Shown: piece after piece, positions 48,768 to 57,639 of the stretch
Layout of the letters: each line of letters begins with the position of its first letter
Position numbering within the stretch: the stretch's first letter is position 1
DNA from: Mesorhizobium shangrilense
Lineage (GTDB): Bacteria > Pseudomonadota > Alphaproteobacteria > Rhizobiales > Rhizobiaceae
Reading direction: 5' to 3'
DNA: 64,000 nt
Assembly (NCBI RefSeq): GCF_040537815.1
Contig: NZ_JBEWSZ010000001.1
Coordinates: forward strand, 3,844,001-3,908,000
The notes under the pieces: generated by a model
The model's input: only the letters and a program-made list of their open reading frames with translations
Told to the model about the DNA's origin: nothing
The model's database searches: none
Program-made: the position numbers and the translations under genes

Positions 48768-48868
48768 TCCGCCGCGCTGCCGCGCCGCCATGTTTAGGCC
48801 CCTGAGGAGAGGGGTTGAGGGTTCTTGAAACTCGTCATCCGGGCGTGTTTCGCAAATGGGAGGAAGGC

Positions 48869-50197
48869 ATGAAATCGAGCTTGAAACTGGCGTTGGGACT
48901 GGCCTCGGCGATATCAGCGTCGACCGCCGTCTCGAGTGTCGCGCACGCTGAAGACCTGACGCTGTGCTGGGCCGCCTGGGACCCCGCCAACGCGCTTGTC
49001 GAACTGTCCAAGGACTTCACCAAGCAGACCGGCATCGGCATGAAATTCGAGTTCGTGCCGTGGACCAACTACGCCGACCGCTTCCTCAACGAACTGAACT
49101 CGCACGGCAAGCTGTGCGACCTGATCATCGGCGACAGCCAGTGGATCGGCGGCGCCGCCGAGAACGGCCACTACGTCAAGCTGAACGACTTCTTCGACAA
49201 GGAGAAGATCAGCATGGACGACTTCGTGCCGGCGACGGTCCTTGGCTATTCGGAGTGGCCGAAGAACACGCCGAACTACTGGGCATTGCCGGCGATGGCC
49301 GACGCGGTCGGCTGGACCTATCGCAAGGACTGGTTCTCGCGCCCCGAGTTGCAGACCGAGTTCAAGGCGAAATACGGACGCGATCTGGCGCCGCCCAAGA
49401 CCTATGATGAGCTCAAGGACATTGCCAAGTTCTTCCAGGGCCGCGATATCGACGGCAAGAAGGTCTACGGCGCCTACATTTTCACCGAGCGGGGCTCTGA
49501 AGGCATCACCATGGGCGTGACAAACGTCCTCTACGACTACGGCTTTCAATACGAGAATCCGAAGAAGCCGTACGACATGAAGGGCTTCGTCAATTCGGCG
49601 GGCGCGGTGAAGGGCCTCGAGTTCTACAAGGATCTCTACAAGTGCTGCACCGCGCCGGGCATGACCGACGCCTACATGTCGGAGGGGCTTGACGCCTTCA
49701 AGTCAGGTCAGGTGGCCATGCAGATGAACTGGTTCGCGTTCTTCCCCGGTCTGTACAAGGACCCGAACGTCGGTGGCGACAAGATCGGGTTCTTCCCCAA
49801 CCCTGCCGGGCCGGACGCTCACTTCACGCAACTTGGCGGCCAAGGCATCTCGGTGGTCTCATACTCGGACCACAAGGACGCCGCGCTGAAGTACATCAAG
49901 TGGTTCGCCCAGCCGGCTGTTCAGCAGAAGTGGTGGGAGATCGGTGGCTACTCGGCGCTGAAGGCAGTGGTGGAAGCCCCGTCGTTCCCGAAAAGCGCGC
50001 CCTTCGCCCCTGACTTCCTCGCATCGATGCAGATGGTGAAAGACTTCTGGGCTGAGCCAAGCTACGCCACACTGCTGCAGGCGATGCAGAAGCGCGTCCA
50101 CGACTACGTCGTGGCCGACCAGGGCACCGCCAAGGAAGCGCTCGACAGCCTGGTCAAGGACTGGACATCGACCTTCCAGGACGACGGCAAGATGTAA
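48869..50197 (+). CDS. ABC transporter sugar/polyol-binding protein
   Basis: A 442-aa periplasmic binding protein of the family-1 (MalE-like) type. A Sec signal covers about 1-27 (SAISASTAVSSVAHA then EDL). The mature part has the typical WDPANALVELSKDF and LCDLIIGDSQWIGGAAENG segments. It captures the substrate for the two permeases that follow. The ATG at 48869 has GGGAGGA at 48858-48864. It opens an operon that also encodes dihydroxyacetone-kinase modules, so the substrate is probably a short polyol or ketose; this is inference from context. Confidence 0.9.
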   Translation: MKSSLKLALGLASAISASTAVSSVAHAEDLTLCWAAWDPANALVELSKDFTKQTGIGMKFEFVPWTNYADRFLNELNSHGKLCDLIIGDSQWIGGAAENGHYVKLNDFFDKEKISMDDFVPATVLGYSEWPKNTPNYWALPAMADAVGWTYRKDWFSRPELQTEFKAKYGRDLAPPKTYDELKDIAKFFQGRDIDGKKVYGAYIFTERGSEGITMGVTNVLYDYGFQYENPKKPYDMKGFVNSAGAVKGLEFYKDLYKCCTAPGMTDAYMSEGLDAFKSGQVAMQMNWFAFFPGLYKDPNVGGDKIGFFPNPAGPDAHFTQLGGQGISVVSYSDHKDAALKYIKWFAQPAVQQKWWEIGGYSALKAVVEAPSFPKSAPFAPDFLASMQMVKDFWAEPSYATLLQAMQKRVHDYVVADQGTAKEALDSLVKDWTSTFQDDGKM

Positions 50198-50304
50198 GGC
50201 TCCTCCCGAGCCATGGCCGAGTGTCCCGTGCCGCCCTTGGCACGGGACACAGTTCAGATAAAATCCATCATCGAGACGAGCACGTGACCGAAGCAGGAAT
50301 GACC

Positions 50305-51252
50305 ATGCTCAATCGGACCGCGGACAGCGTTGCCCGGGCGACCCCGGAACCGTTGGCGCGCAAAGTCCGTGGCATCAGCGACAAGGGCCTGGCGTGGCTG
50401 TTCATCTCGCCGACGATCCTTCTGCTGCTCGCCATCAACATCTTCCCGCTGTTCTGGGCGATCTATCTGTCGTTCACCAATTACCGCGCCAACCGGTCGA
50501 ACGAGGTTGTCAAGAACCTCGGCTTTGCCAACTACCAGCGCATCCTCGGCGACCAGGATGTCTGGATCGCCATGCAGACGACGGCGCATTTCGTCTTCTG
50601 GACCATCCTGCTGCAGACGGTGATCGGCTTCACGCTGGCCTGGCTGATCGACCGCAAGTTCCGCGGCCACGCCTTCTGGACCACCATCATCCTGGTGCCG
50701 ATGATGCTGTCGCCCGCCGTGGTCGGCAATTTCTGGCGCTTCCTCTACCAACCTCAGACCGGGCTCTTCAATTACATCGTCGCCTTTTTCACGGGCGTGC
50801 CGCCTTCCTCCTTCGAGATGCTGGGCAGCGTGCAGCTCGCGCCGTGGGCCATCGTCATCGTCGACACCTGGATGTGGACGCCCTACGTGATGCTGATCTG
50901 CCTCGCCGGCCTGCGTTCGATCCCCGAATACATCTATGAAGCGGCCGAGGTCGACCGCGCCTCCAACTGGCGGCAGTTCTGGTCGATCACGCTGCCGATG
51001 GCGCTGCCCTTCATCATGCTGGCGGTGCTGTTTCGCGGCATCGAGAACTTCAAGATGTTCGACATGGTCAACCTGCTCACCGGTGGCGGGCCGGGCTCGA
51101 CCACCGAGGTCGCCTCGATCACGCTGAAGCGGCAGGCCTTCGAGAGCTGGCGCACCGGCTATTCCTCGGCCTTCGCCATCATACTCTTCGTCGCGGTGTT
51201 TGGTTTGGCCAACATCTACGTCAAGGCGCTCAACAAGGTGAAGCAGAGATGA
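50305..51252 (+). CDS. ABC transporter permease (MalF type)
   Basis: A 315-aa integral membrane permease with six helices and the EAA cytoplasmic loop EAAEVDRASNWRQFWSITLP near 215-235, which docks on the ATPases. I chose the ATG at 50305 because AGGA lies six bases upstream; an ATG at 50299 or a GTG at 50284 would extend it slightly. The stop overlaps the next permease start by four bases (ATGA). It forms the heteromeric channel with that protein. Confidence 0.9.
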   Translation: MLNRTADSVARATPEPLARKVRGISDKGLAWLFISPTILLLLAINIFPLFWAIYLSFTNYRANRSNEVVKNLGFANYQRILGDQDVWIAMQTTAHFVFWTILLQTVIGFTLAWLIDRKFRGHAFWTTIILVPMMLSPAVVGNFWRFLYQPQTGLFNYIVAFFTGVPPSSFEMLGSVQLAPWAIVIVDTWMWTPYVMLICLAGLRSIPEYIYEAAEVDRASNWRQFWSITLPMALPFIMLAVLFRGIENFKMFDMVNLLTGGGPGSTTEVASITLKRQAFESWRTGYSSAFAIILFVAVFGLANIYVKALNKVKQR

Positions 51253-52199
51253 GCCTGACATCAGCCCATTCCGTCGTCGCCCCCAGCGCCAACTCGAAGC
51301 GGATCGCGGGTGCGATCATCATCGCCTATGCGCTGATCTCGATCGTGCCGCTGCTGTGGATCTTCGCCACCAGCTTCAAGACGCCGCCGGATTCGATCGC
51401 CTATCCGCCCAAGATCGTCTTCCAGCCGAGCATCGAGGGCTACTGCAACCTGTTCACGACGCGGACCCGGCAGACGCCGGAGTACATCAATTCGCTAGGC
51501 CCGGCGACGGGCATCTGCGACGAGACCGCGCGCGAGCGCAACATGGTCATCGCCGGCCCGTCCAACTTCCTGCCGCGCTTCGTCAACTCGCTGATCATCG
51601 CCTTCGGCTCAACCTTCTGCGCGGTGTTCCTCGGCACGCTATCGGCCTATGGTTTCTCGCGCTTCAAGGTGCCGCTGGCGGACGACCTTCTGTTCTTCAT
51701 CCTGTCGACGCGCATGATGCCGCCGATCGCCGTCGCCATCCCGATCTACCTGATGTACCGCGAGCTTGGCCTGTCCGACACCGCGCTCGGCATGATCCTG
51801 CTCTACACCGCCGTCAACGTCTCGCTCGCTGTCTGGTTGCTGAAAGGCTTCATCGACGAGATCCCGCGCGAATATGAGGAGGCGGCGATGATCGATGGCT
51901 ATACGCGGCTGCAGGCGTTCTGGCGCACGGTGCTGCCGCAGGCAACCACAGGCATTGCCGCGACCGCCATCTTCTGCCTGATCTTTGCCTGGAACGAATA
52001 TGCGTTCGCCTCGCTGCTCACGTCCGGCACGGCACAGACCGCGCCGCCGTTCATCCCGACCATCATCGGCGAAGGCGGCCAGGACTGGCCGGCGGTTGCG
52101 GCGGGCACGACGATCTTCCTGGTTCCGATCCTTGTCTTCACCATCCTGCTTCGCAAGCAATTGCTGCGCGGCATCACCTTCGGCGCGGTGCGCAAATGA
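51249..52199 (+). CDS. ABC transporter permease (MalG type)
   Basis: A 316-aa permease with six helices and the EAA loop EEAAMIDGYTRLQAFWRTVL near 214-233. A long first periplasmic loop (about 45-100) contains two Cys (GYCNLF and TGICDE) that could pair. It is translationally coupled at both ends: the start overlaps the first permease and the stop overlaps the 68-aa membrane protein by four bases. It completes the membrane channel of the importer. Confidence 0.9.
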   Translation: MSLTSAHSVVAPSANSKRIAGAIIIAYALISIVPLLWIFATSFKTPPDSIAYPPKIVFQPSIEGYCNLFTTRTRQTPEYINSLGPATGICDETARERNMVIAGPSNFLPRFVNSLIIAFGSTFCAVFLGTLSAYGFSRFKVPLADDLLFFILSTRMMPPIAVAIPIYLMYRELGLSDTALGMILLYTAVNVSLAVWLLKGFIDEIPREYEEAAMIDGYTRLQAFWRTVLPQATTGIAATAIFCLIFAWNEYAFASLLTSGTAQTAPPFIPTIIGEGGQDWPAVAAGTTIFLVPILVFTILLRKQLLRGITFGAVRK

Positions 52200-52402
52200 G
52201 CATGACCAAGCCCGTAAAACGCAAAACGCGCTGGCCGGTCTGGGCCAGGCGCGGCCTGATGGAAAACATCGCGACGGCGCTGATCGCCATCGGTTTCCTG
52301 ATGCTGTTCCAGCCCTTCGCGCTGTCCCTCTACACCTATTCCTTCATCACCATGCTCGCCGGCACCGTGATGTTCATCATCGTCTCGAAGTTCCCGGAAT
52401 AA
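52196..52402 (+). CDS. 68-aa two-helix membrane protein in the ABC operon
   Basis: A 68-aa protein with a basic N-terminus (KPVKRKTRWPVWARR) and two hydrophobic segments (about 27-42 and 46-63). Overlapping ATGA with the permease and two bases before the ATPase, it is translated with the transporter. A small protein in the same kind of position accompanies the rhizobial glycerol transporter genes, as far as I recall. It may be an accessory subunit of the permease complex. No domain is recognised. Confidence 0.75.
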   Translation: MSMTKPVKRKTRWPVWARRGLMENIATALIAIGFLMLFQPFALSLYTYSFITMLAGTVMFIIVSKFPE

Positions 52403-52404
52403 TC

Positions 52405-53517
52405 ATGGCCGAAATCCGCGTCCAACATTTGAGAAAGGCCTTCGGCGATTTCGTCGCCGTGCAGGATTCCAACTTCGTTGTCGAGGATGGCGAGTTCTTC
52501 GTCATGCTGGGACCATCAGGCTGCGGCAAGACGACGACGCTGCGCATGATCGCCGGGCTCGAGTTGCCGACCGGCGGCCAGATCCTGCTCGGCGGCGACG
52601 ACGTCACCATGCTGCGGGCACGCGAGCGCGACATCGCCTTCGTCTTCCAGCTGTTCGCGCTCTACCCTCACATGAATGTGCGCAAGAACATCGGCTTCCC
52701 GCTGCTGGCGCAAGGCATGCCATCAGCCGAAATCCGCACCAGGGTCGAGGAGACGGCGAAGCTGTTGCGCATCGACCATCTGCTCGACAAATCCGTCTCC
52801 GGTCTCGCCGGCGGCGATCGCCAGCGCGTTGCGCTCGGCCGCGCCATCGTGCGGCGGCCAAAATGCTTCCTGATGGACGAGCCGCTGGGAACCCTTGATA
52901 CTGAATTCCGCGATTTGATGGTCCATGAGTTGCGCGAGTTGCACAACCGCATCCACGCCACGACCGTCTATGTCACGCATGACCAGATGGAAGCGATGTC
53001 AATGGCCGACAAGATCGCCGTCATGAACCACGGCGTCATCGAACAGTTCGGAAGCCCACGCGAAATCTACGACCGCCCAGCGACCATGTTCGTCGCCGAC
53101 TTCATCGGTTCGCCGCCAATGAATTTCCTGGGGTTCGGCGGCGGGCTCGCCAAAGGCGCGAAGGAGATCGTCGTGCAGGGCGCGACAGTGGCCGTGCCCG
53201 AGGTGCGCGAGGACATCGCGCCCAGCGACATGGCACTCGGCATCCGCCCGGAACACATCCGCTTCGACGATGCCTCCAAACTACGCGGCGCTATCTACGG
53301 CACCGAATATCTCGGCACCACGCAGATCGTCGCGGTGGAAACGGCGGATGGCATCATCAAGGCGCGCGTGCCGGCCGAAATCCGGCTCAATACCGGCGAT
53401 CATGTCGGCCTGACACTGAACAGCGCGCGGCTGTCGCTGTTCGACAAGGGGTCCGGCCGCGCGGTGAGGACCGCTGTCCACGACACCGCCTCGGAGCGGA
53501 GGGCGCAGCATGGCTGA
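52405..53517 (+). CDS. ABC transporter ATPase, first of two (UgpC/MalK type)
   Basis: A 370-aa ATPase with Walker A GPSGCGKTT (36-44), Q-loop FVFQLFALYPH, Walker B FLMDEPLGTLD and H-loop THDQ. Its signature motif is LAGGDRQ near 134, an unusual form of LSGGQ. A C-terminal regulatory OB domain (TOBE) follows from about 240. It starts at ATG 52405 just after the small membrane gene and overlaps the second ATPase by 8 bases. The atypical signature suggests that it pairs with the second ATPase rather than with itself. Confidence 0.92.
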   Translation: MAEIRVQHLRKAFGDFVAVQDSNFVVEDGEFFVMLGPSGCGKTTTLRMIAGLELPTGGQILLGGDDVTMLRARERDIAFVFQLFALYPHMNVRKNIGFPLLAQGMPSAEIRTRVEETAKLLRIDHLLDKSVSGLAGGDRQRVALGRAIVRRPKCFLMDEPLGTLDTEFRDLMVHELRELHNRIHATTVYVTHDQMEAMSMADKIAVMNHGVIEQFGSPREIYDRPATMFVADFIGSPPMNFLGFGGGLAKGAKEIVVQGATVAVPEVREDIAPSDMALGIRPEHIRFDDASKLRGAIYGTEYLGTTQIVAVETADGIIKARVPAEIRLNTGDHVGLTLNSARLSLFDKGSGRAVRTAVHDTASERRAQHG

Positions 53518-54523
53518 CGTGCACATCAAGAACGTGACCAAGAGTTTCGGCGACCATGTCGCCGTCGATGGTCTCGACCTGCATATCGCCGATGGCGAAT
53601 TCGTCGTGCTGCTCGGGCCGACCGGGGCCGGCAAGACGACAACGCTGCGGCTGATCGCCGGGCTGGAACGGCCGGATGCCGGCACGATCGCAATCGGCGG
53701 TCATGACGCCACGACGCTATCGCCGGCCGAGCGCGACACCGCTTTCGTCTTCCAGCAATATTCGCTCTATCCGCATCTGTCGGTGTTCGACAATCTCGCC
53801 TTTCCGCTGCGCTCGCCGGCACGAAGAATTCCGGAGGACCAGATCCGCCGCCGGGTCGAGGAAGTGGCTGGCATGGTGCGCATCCATCACAAGCTCGCCA
53901 ACCGCTCGACAAAGCTGTCGGGCGGCGAAATGCAGCGCGTCGCCATCGGCCGCGCGCTGGTGCGCAAACCAGCCATCTACCTGATGGATGAGCCGCTGTC
54001 GTCGCTCGATGCAAAACTACGCGCGGACCTGCGGCTCGAATTGAAACGCATCCAGTCCGAACTCGGCGCCACCATGCTCTATGTCACCCACGACCAGATC
54101 GAGGCGATGACGATGGCCGACCGCATCGGCATTCTCGCCGACGGCGTGCTGGTGCAGATCGGCTCGCCGCGAACCATCTATTCCGAGCCGGCAAACCTGC
54201 ATGTCGCTGCAAGGCTCGGCCAGCCCGCGATCAATCTTCTGCCCACCGGGCTGCTGCCCGATGCCGACGCGCCGACAGGAACCAAGACGATCGGTGCGCG
54301 CACCGAGCACCTGGCGATCGAGAAGGCCACGAATGGCCATGCCGACGGCGTCGTCGACTGGGTCGAGCATCTCGGCGACCAGAACCACCTGCATGTGACG
54401 GTGGGGCCGAAGAAGCTGGTGACGCTGACCGATCCGGACACCGATCTGGCGCAAGGCGACAAGGTGATGATCCGCTACCGCTCGCCGCTCTATTTCGGCG
54501 CCGACGGACAAAGACTGATGTGA
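53510..54523 (+). CDS. ABC transporter ATPase, second of two (UgpC/MalK type)
   Basis: A 337-aa ATPase with Walker A GPTGAGKTT (36-44), canonical signature LSGGEMQR near 139, Walker B YLMDEPLSSLD and H-loop THDQ, then a shorter TOBE domain. With the preceding ATPase it probably forms a heterodimer, as in the two-ATPase rhizobial glycerol transporter GlpST. A 13-base direct repeat CTGATGTGAACGG (54515-54527 and 54530-54542) spans its stop codon. An 87-base gap separates it from the DhaKL gene. Confidence 0.92.
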   Translation: MADVHIKNVTKSFGDHVAVDGLDLHIADGEFVVLLGPTGAGKTTTLRLIAGLERPDAGTIAIGGHDATTLSPAERDTAFVFQQYSLYPHLSVFDNLAFPLRSPARRIPEDQIRRRVEEVAGMVRIHHKLANRSTKLSGGEMQRVAIGRALVRKPAIYLMDEPLSSLDAKLRADLRLELKRIQSELGATMLYVTHDQIEAMTMADRIGILADGVLVQIGSPRTIYSEPANLHVAARLGQPAINLLPTGLLPDADAPTGTKTIGARTEHLAIEKATNGHADGVVDWVEHLGDQNHLHVTVGPKKLVTLTDPDTDLAQGDKVMIRYRSPLYFGADGQRLM

Positions 54524-54610
54524 ACGGGGCTGATGTGAACGGTTTTCGGTGTTTCCCCTGGGGTTCAGCACCGGCCTCTGATTGACGATTGCGAATACGG
54601 GACAAATTCG

Positions 54611-56254
54611 ATGAAGCACTTTTTCAACCGCCGGGAAACGATCGTCACCGAGGCGCTGGACGGCCTGTTGCGGACCATCGGCGCTGGCGATCTCGCGCGC
54701 CTCGACGGCTACCCCGAGATCAAGGTCATCCTGCGCGCCGATTGGGACAAGGCAAGGGTCAGCGTCGTCTCCGGTGGTGGGGCCGGGCATGAGCCTTCGC
54801 ATGCCGGCTTCGTCGGCAAGGGTATGCTGACGGCGGCTGTCTCTGGCGAGATCTTTGCCTCGCCGAGCGTCGAAGCGGTGCTGGCGGCCATCCGCGCAGT
54901 CACCGGCCCTGCCGGCTGCCTGCTGATCGTCAAGAACTACACCGGTGACCGCCTCAATTTCGGCCTGGCCGCCGAGAAGGCGCGCGCCGAAGGCTTTCGT
55001 GTCGAGATGGTGATCGTCGCCGACGACATCGCGCTCCCCGACATTGCCCAGCCACGCGGCGTTGCCGGCACGCTGTTCGTGCACAAGATCGCAGGGCATC
55101 TGTCGGAAGCTGGCCACGATCTGGCGGATATCGCGGCTGCGGCACGAGCGGCGGCGAAGGACATTGTTTCGCTCGGCATGTCGCTGTCGTCCTGCTCTAT
55201 CCCCGGCCAGCCGCACGAGGACAGGTTTGGTGCTGATGATGGCGAGCTCGGCCTCGGTATCCACGGCGAGCCCGGCGTCGAACGCATTGCCGTGCAAAGC
55301 GCCGACCGGCTGGTCGCGATCATGGCGGAGCGCCTTGCAGCGCGGCTCGATCCGAAGGCTACCCATGCCTTGCTGATCAACAACCTCGGCGCGGTGCCGC
55401 CGCTCGAAATGTCTCTTGTAGCCAACGCCGTGCTTGCCTCGCCGCTCGCCAAAACCATCAAGCTGACGATCGGCCCTGGACCGCTGATGACGGCGCTCAA
55501 CATGAACGGCTTCTCGCTGTCGCTGATCCGGCTGGATGCGGCGCGCGAGGCTGCCTTGCTGGAGCCGGTCGGCCCGCACGCATGGATGCCGGCAAAGCCT
55601 GTCGTTGCGCCGGCTGTGGTGCCACTGGCCAAAAACGCCGGCGAAAGCACGGCACGCAAGCCCAGCCAGGACGCACGCACCAGACGCCTCATCACCACCG
55701 TCTGCGAAAGGCTGATTTCACTCGAAGCGGCATTGAACGGACTGGACGCCAAGGCCGGCGACGGCGACACCGGCTCGACGGTGGCGACCGGTGCGCGCAG
55801 CGTGCTGGAGCGCCTTGATACGCTGCCGCTGGCGGACTCTGCTGCTACCCTTGGCGCTCTGGGCAATATTCTGAGCGCCTCCATGGGCGGCTCCAGCGGG
55901 GTGCTGCTGTCGATCTTCTTCACGGCGGCGGCGCAGGCCCTGGATGCCGGCGCCGGCCTGGCCAAGGCGCTGCTTGCGGGGCTTGAGCGGATGACTTTCT
56001 ACGGTGGCGCCGCAACTGGGGATCGCACCATGGTCGATGCCCTGGAGCCCGCCCTGAGAGCGCTCGACGCTCATGGCCTGGAGGACGCGGCGGCAGCGGC
56101 CCGACGCGGCGCCGAGGCCACGGCGGCCATGGACAAGGCCAAGGCCGGACGGTCCGCCTATGTCGGCAGCAAGCTGCAGGGGGTGGTCGACCCCGGGGCT
56201 CATGCGGTGGCCGAGGTCTTCGCGGCCGTCGCCGCGCTGCATGCCGCGGCCTGA
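54611..56254 (+). CDS. dihydroxyacetone kinase family DhaK-DhaL fusion (ATP type)
   Basis: A 547-aa fusion. The K domain (about 1-330) binds the ketose covalently through His218 in GIHGEPG. The L domain (about 350-547) has the Mg/ATP motif KAGDGDTGSTVATGA near 378-392, the GDT form usual in ATP-dependent enzymes. It would phosphorylate dihydroxyacetone or a related ketose or tetrulose with ATP. A second, PEP-dependent set of K and L subunits follows in the same operon, so two kinases for related substrates are encoded side by side. Confidence 0.92.
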   Translation: MKHFFNRRETIVTEALDGLLRTIGAGDLARLDGYPEIKVILRADWDKARVSVVSGGGAGHEPSHAGFVGKGMLTAAVSGEIFASPSVEAVLAAIRAVTGPAGCLLIVKNYTGDRLNFGLAAEKARAEGFRVEMVIVADDIALPDIAQPRGVAGTLFVHKIAGHLSEAGHDLADIAAAARAAAKDIVSLGMSLSSCSIPGQPHEDRFGADDGELGLGIHGEPGVERIAVQSADRLVAIMAERLAARLDPKATHALLINNLGAVPPLEMSLVANAVLASPLAKTIKLTIGPGPLMTALNMNGFSLSLIRLDAAREAALLEPVGPHAWMPAKPVVAPAVVPLAKNAGESTARKPSQDARTRRLITTVCERLISLEAALNGLDAKAGDGDTGSTVATGARSVLERLDTLPLADSAATLGALGNILSASMGGSSGVLLSIFFTAAAQALDAGAGLAKALLAGLERMTFYGGAATGDRTMVDALEPALRALDAHGLEDAAAAARRGAEATAAMDKAKAGRSAYVGSKLQGVVDPGAHAVAEVFAAVAALHAAA

Positions 56255-56326
56255 CGCATGCTTGAGTTGTCGAATGACAGTTCTTTCGCTACTGCCGGCA
56301 GGATGGAAACCGGGAATTCGGGTGAC

Positions 56327-56929
56327 ATGGCGGCGTTGAACCTTTCCAGGCTGATCGCGGCCGCCGCGGATGCGATTGCTGATAACGCCGAGGCGTTGAC
56401 GGCGCTCGACCAGGCGATCGGCGACGGCGACCACGGGCTCAACATGAAGCGCGGGTTCGAGGTGGTGCGCGGCGAGGCCGAGGCTTTTTCGGCCAAACCG
56501 CTGCCCGACGCATTGAAGGCGATCGGCACCAAGCTGGTGATGACGGTCGGCGGTGCCTCCGGCCCGCTGTTCGGTACCTTGTTCATGGCGCTCGGCAAGG
56601 AGATTTCGGCGGATCCCGATCGCACCAACCTGACGACGGCTTTTGGCAAGGCGATCGACGCGGTGGCCGCGCGGGGCAAGTCGCAAGCTGGACAGAAAAC
56701 CATGCTGGATGTGCTGCAGCCAGTGCATGAGGCGTTGTTGCAAGGAAAGACCGCAGCGGAGATTGCGGATGTCGCCGACAGGGCTGCCGAGGCAACCATA
56801 CCAATGAAGGCCCTGCGCGGCCGCGCCTCGTTCCTTGGCGACCGTTCGATCGGCCACATGGATGCCGGCGCGCGCTCGACCGCGCTGCTGGTGCGCGCCG
56901 TTGTCGAAACCATCGGGGAACGTGCATGA
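56327..56929 (+). CDS. dhaL: dihydroxyacetone kinase subunit DhaL (PTS type)
   Basis: A 200-aa DhaL subunit. The ADP/Mg motif is ALDQAIGDGDHGLNM (26-40), the GDHG form found in PTS-linked enzymes, where bound ADP is rephosphorylated by DhaM. The lipid-sealed helix barrel ends with a conserved DAGARSTALL. The ATG at 56327 (MAALNLSRL) fits family starts; in-frame ATGs at 56258 and 56303 would add 8-23 residues. The stop overlaps dhaM by four bases. Confidence 0.9.
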   Translation: MAALNLSRLIAAAADAIADNAEALTALDQAIGDGDHGLNMKRGFEVVRGEAEAFSAKPLPDALKAIGTKLVMTVGGASGPLFGTLFMALGKEISADPDRTNLTTAFGKAIDAVAARGKSQAGQKTMLDVLQPVHEALLQGKTAAEIADVADRAAEATIPMKALRGRASFLGDRSIGHMDAGARSTALLVRAVVETIGERA

Positions 56930-57315
56930 GCAATGTCGGGATCGTAATCGTGTCGCATTCCCCGCTGGTCGCGGAAGGCACGGCCGACATGGTACGCCAG
57001 ATGGTGGGCGACGAAGTGCCGCTTGCGTGGTGCGGCGGAAACGGCCATGGCGGGCTGGGCACCAGCGTCGAAGCCATCATGGCGGCCATCGAGAAGGCGT
57101 GGTCGGAGGCGGGTGTCGCGGTTCTCGTCGATCTCGGCGGCGCCGAGACCAACAGCGAGATGGCGGTGGAAATGATCGGCGAGCCGCGTGCGCAGAAGAT
57201 CATCGTCTGCAACGCGCCGATCGTCGAAGGCGCGGTGATGGCGGCGACCGAGGCTTCTGGCGGCGCCTCGCTCAAGGAAGTGGTGGCGACGGCGCATGAA
57301 CTGTCGCCGTCGTGA
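56926..57315 (+). CDS. dhaM: DhaM-type PTS EIIA (mannose family)
   Basis: A 129-aa single-domain EIIA of the mannose/DhaM type. The phosphorylated His is His11 in VSHSPLVAEG; the rest follows the family (LVDLGGAETNSEMA, CNAPIVEGAVMAA). It passes phosphate from HPr to DhaL-bound ADP. In E. coli this domain is fused to HPr and a truncated enzyme I in one DhaM chain; here those two follow as separate genes in the same order. Confidence 0.9.
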   Translation: MSNVGIVIVSHSPLVAEGTADMVRQMVGDEVPLAWCGGNGHGGLGTSVEAIMAAIEKAWSEAGVAVLVDLGGAETNSEMAVEMIGEPRAQKIIVCNAPIVEGAVMAATEASGGASLKEVVATAHELSPS

Positions 57316-57336
57316 GTGAACGGGAATTCTGAAGAC

Positions 57337-57639
57337 ATGTCCGCAGCCGCCGAAGCCATCGTCCTGATCACCCACGAGGTTGGGCTGCATGCGCGTCCTT
57401 CGGTGAAGTTCACCAAGCTTGCCAAGAGCTTTGCCGCCGAGGTTGAGATAGCGCTTGCCGCCAACGGCCCATGGTTCGACGCCAAGAGCATCGTCAAGGT
57501 GATGGCCACCAAGGCGCCGAAGGGCACGCTGTTGCACATCAGGGCCAGAGGCGACGGCGCCAAGGATGCCGTTGGGGCGCTGGTCGAACTGGTGCGACGG
57601 GATTTCGACGAAGGCGCGGACCATGCCCGAACCGCTTAG
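57337..57639 (+). CDS. HPr family phosphocarrier protein
   Basis: A 100-aa HPr. The phospho-acceptor is His18 in GLHARPS, and a Ser in the place of regulatory Ser46 is present (Ser51 in DAKSIVKVM). It carries phosphate from enzyme I to DhaM. The ATG at 57337 is preferred to an in-frame GTG at 57316. The last 17 bases overlap the start of the enzyme I gene, showing tight coupling. Confidence 0.92.
   Translation: MSAAAEAIVLITHEVGLHARPSVKFTKLAKSFAAEVEIALAANGPWFDAKSIVKVMATKAPKGTLLHIRARGDGAKDAVGALVELVRRDFDEGADHARTA

Noticed and set aside
51985..52404. Upstream extension of the first ABC ATPase
   Set aside because: The region codes for the end of the permease and the 68-aa protein; the conserved ATPase begins at 52405.
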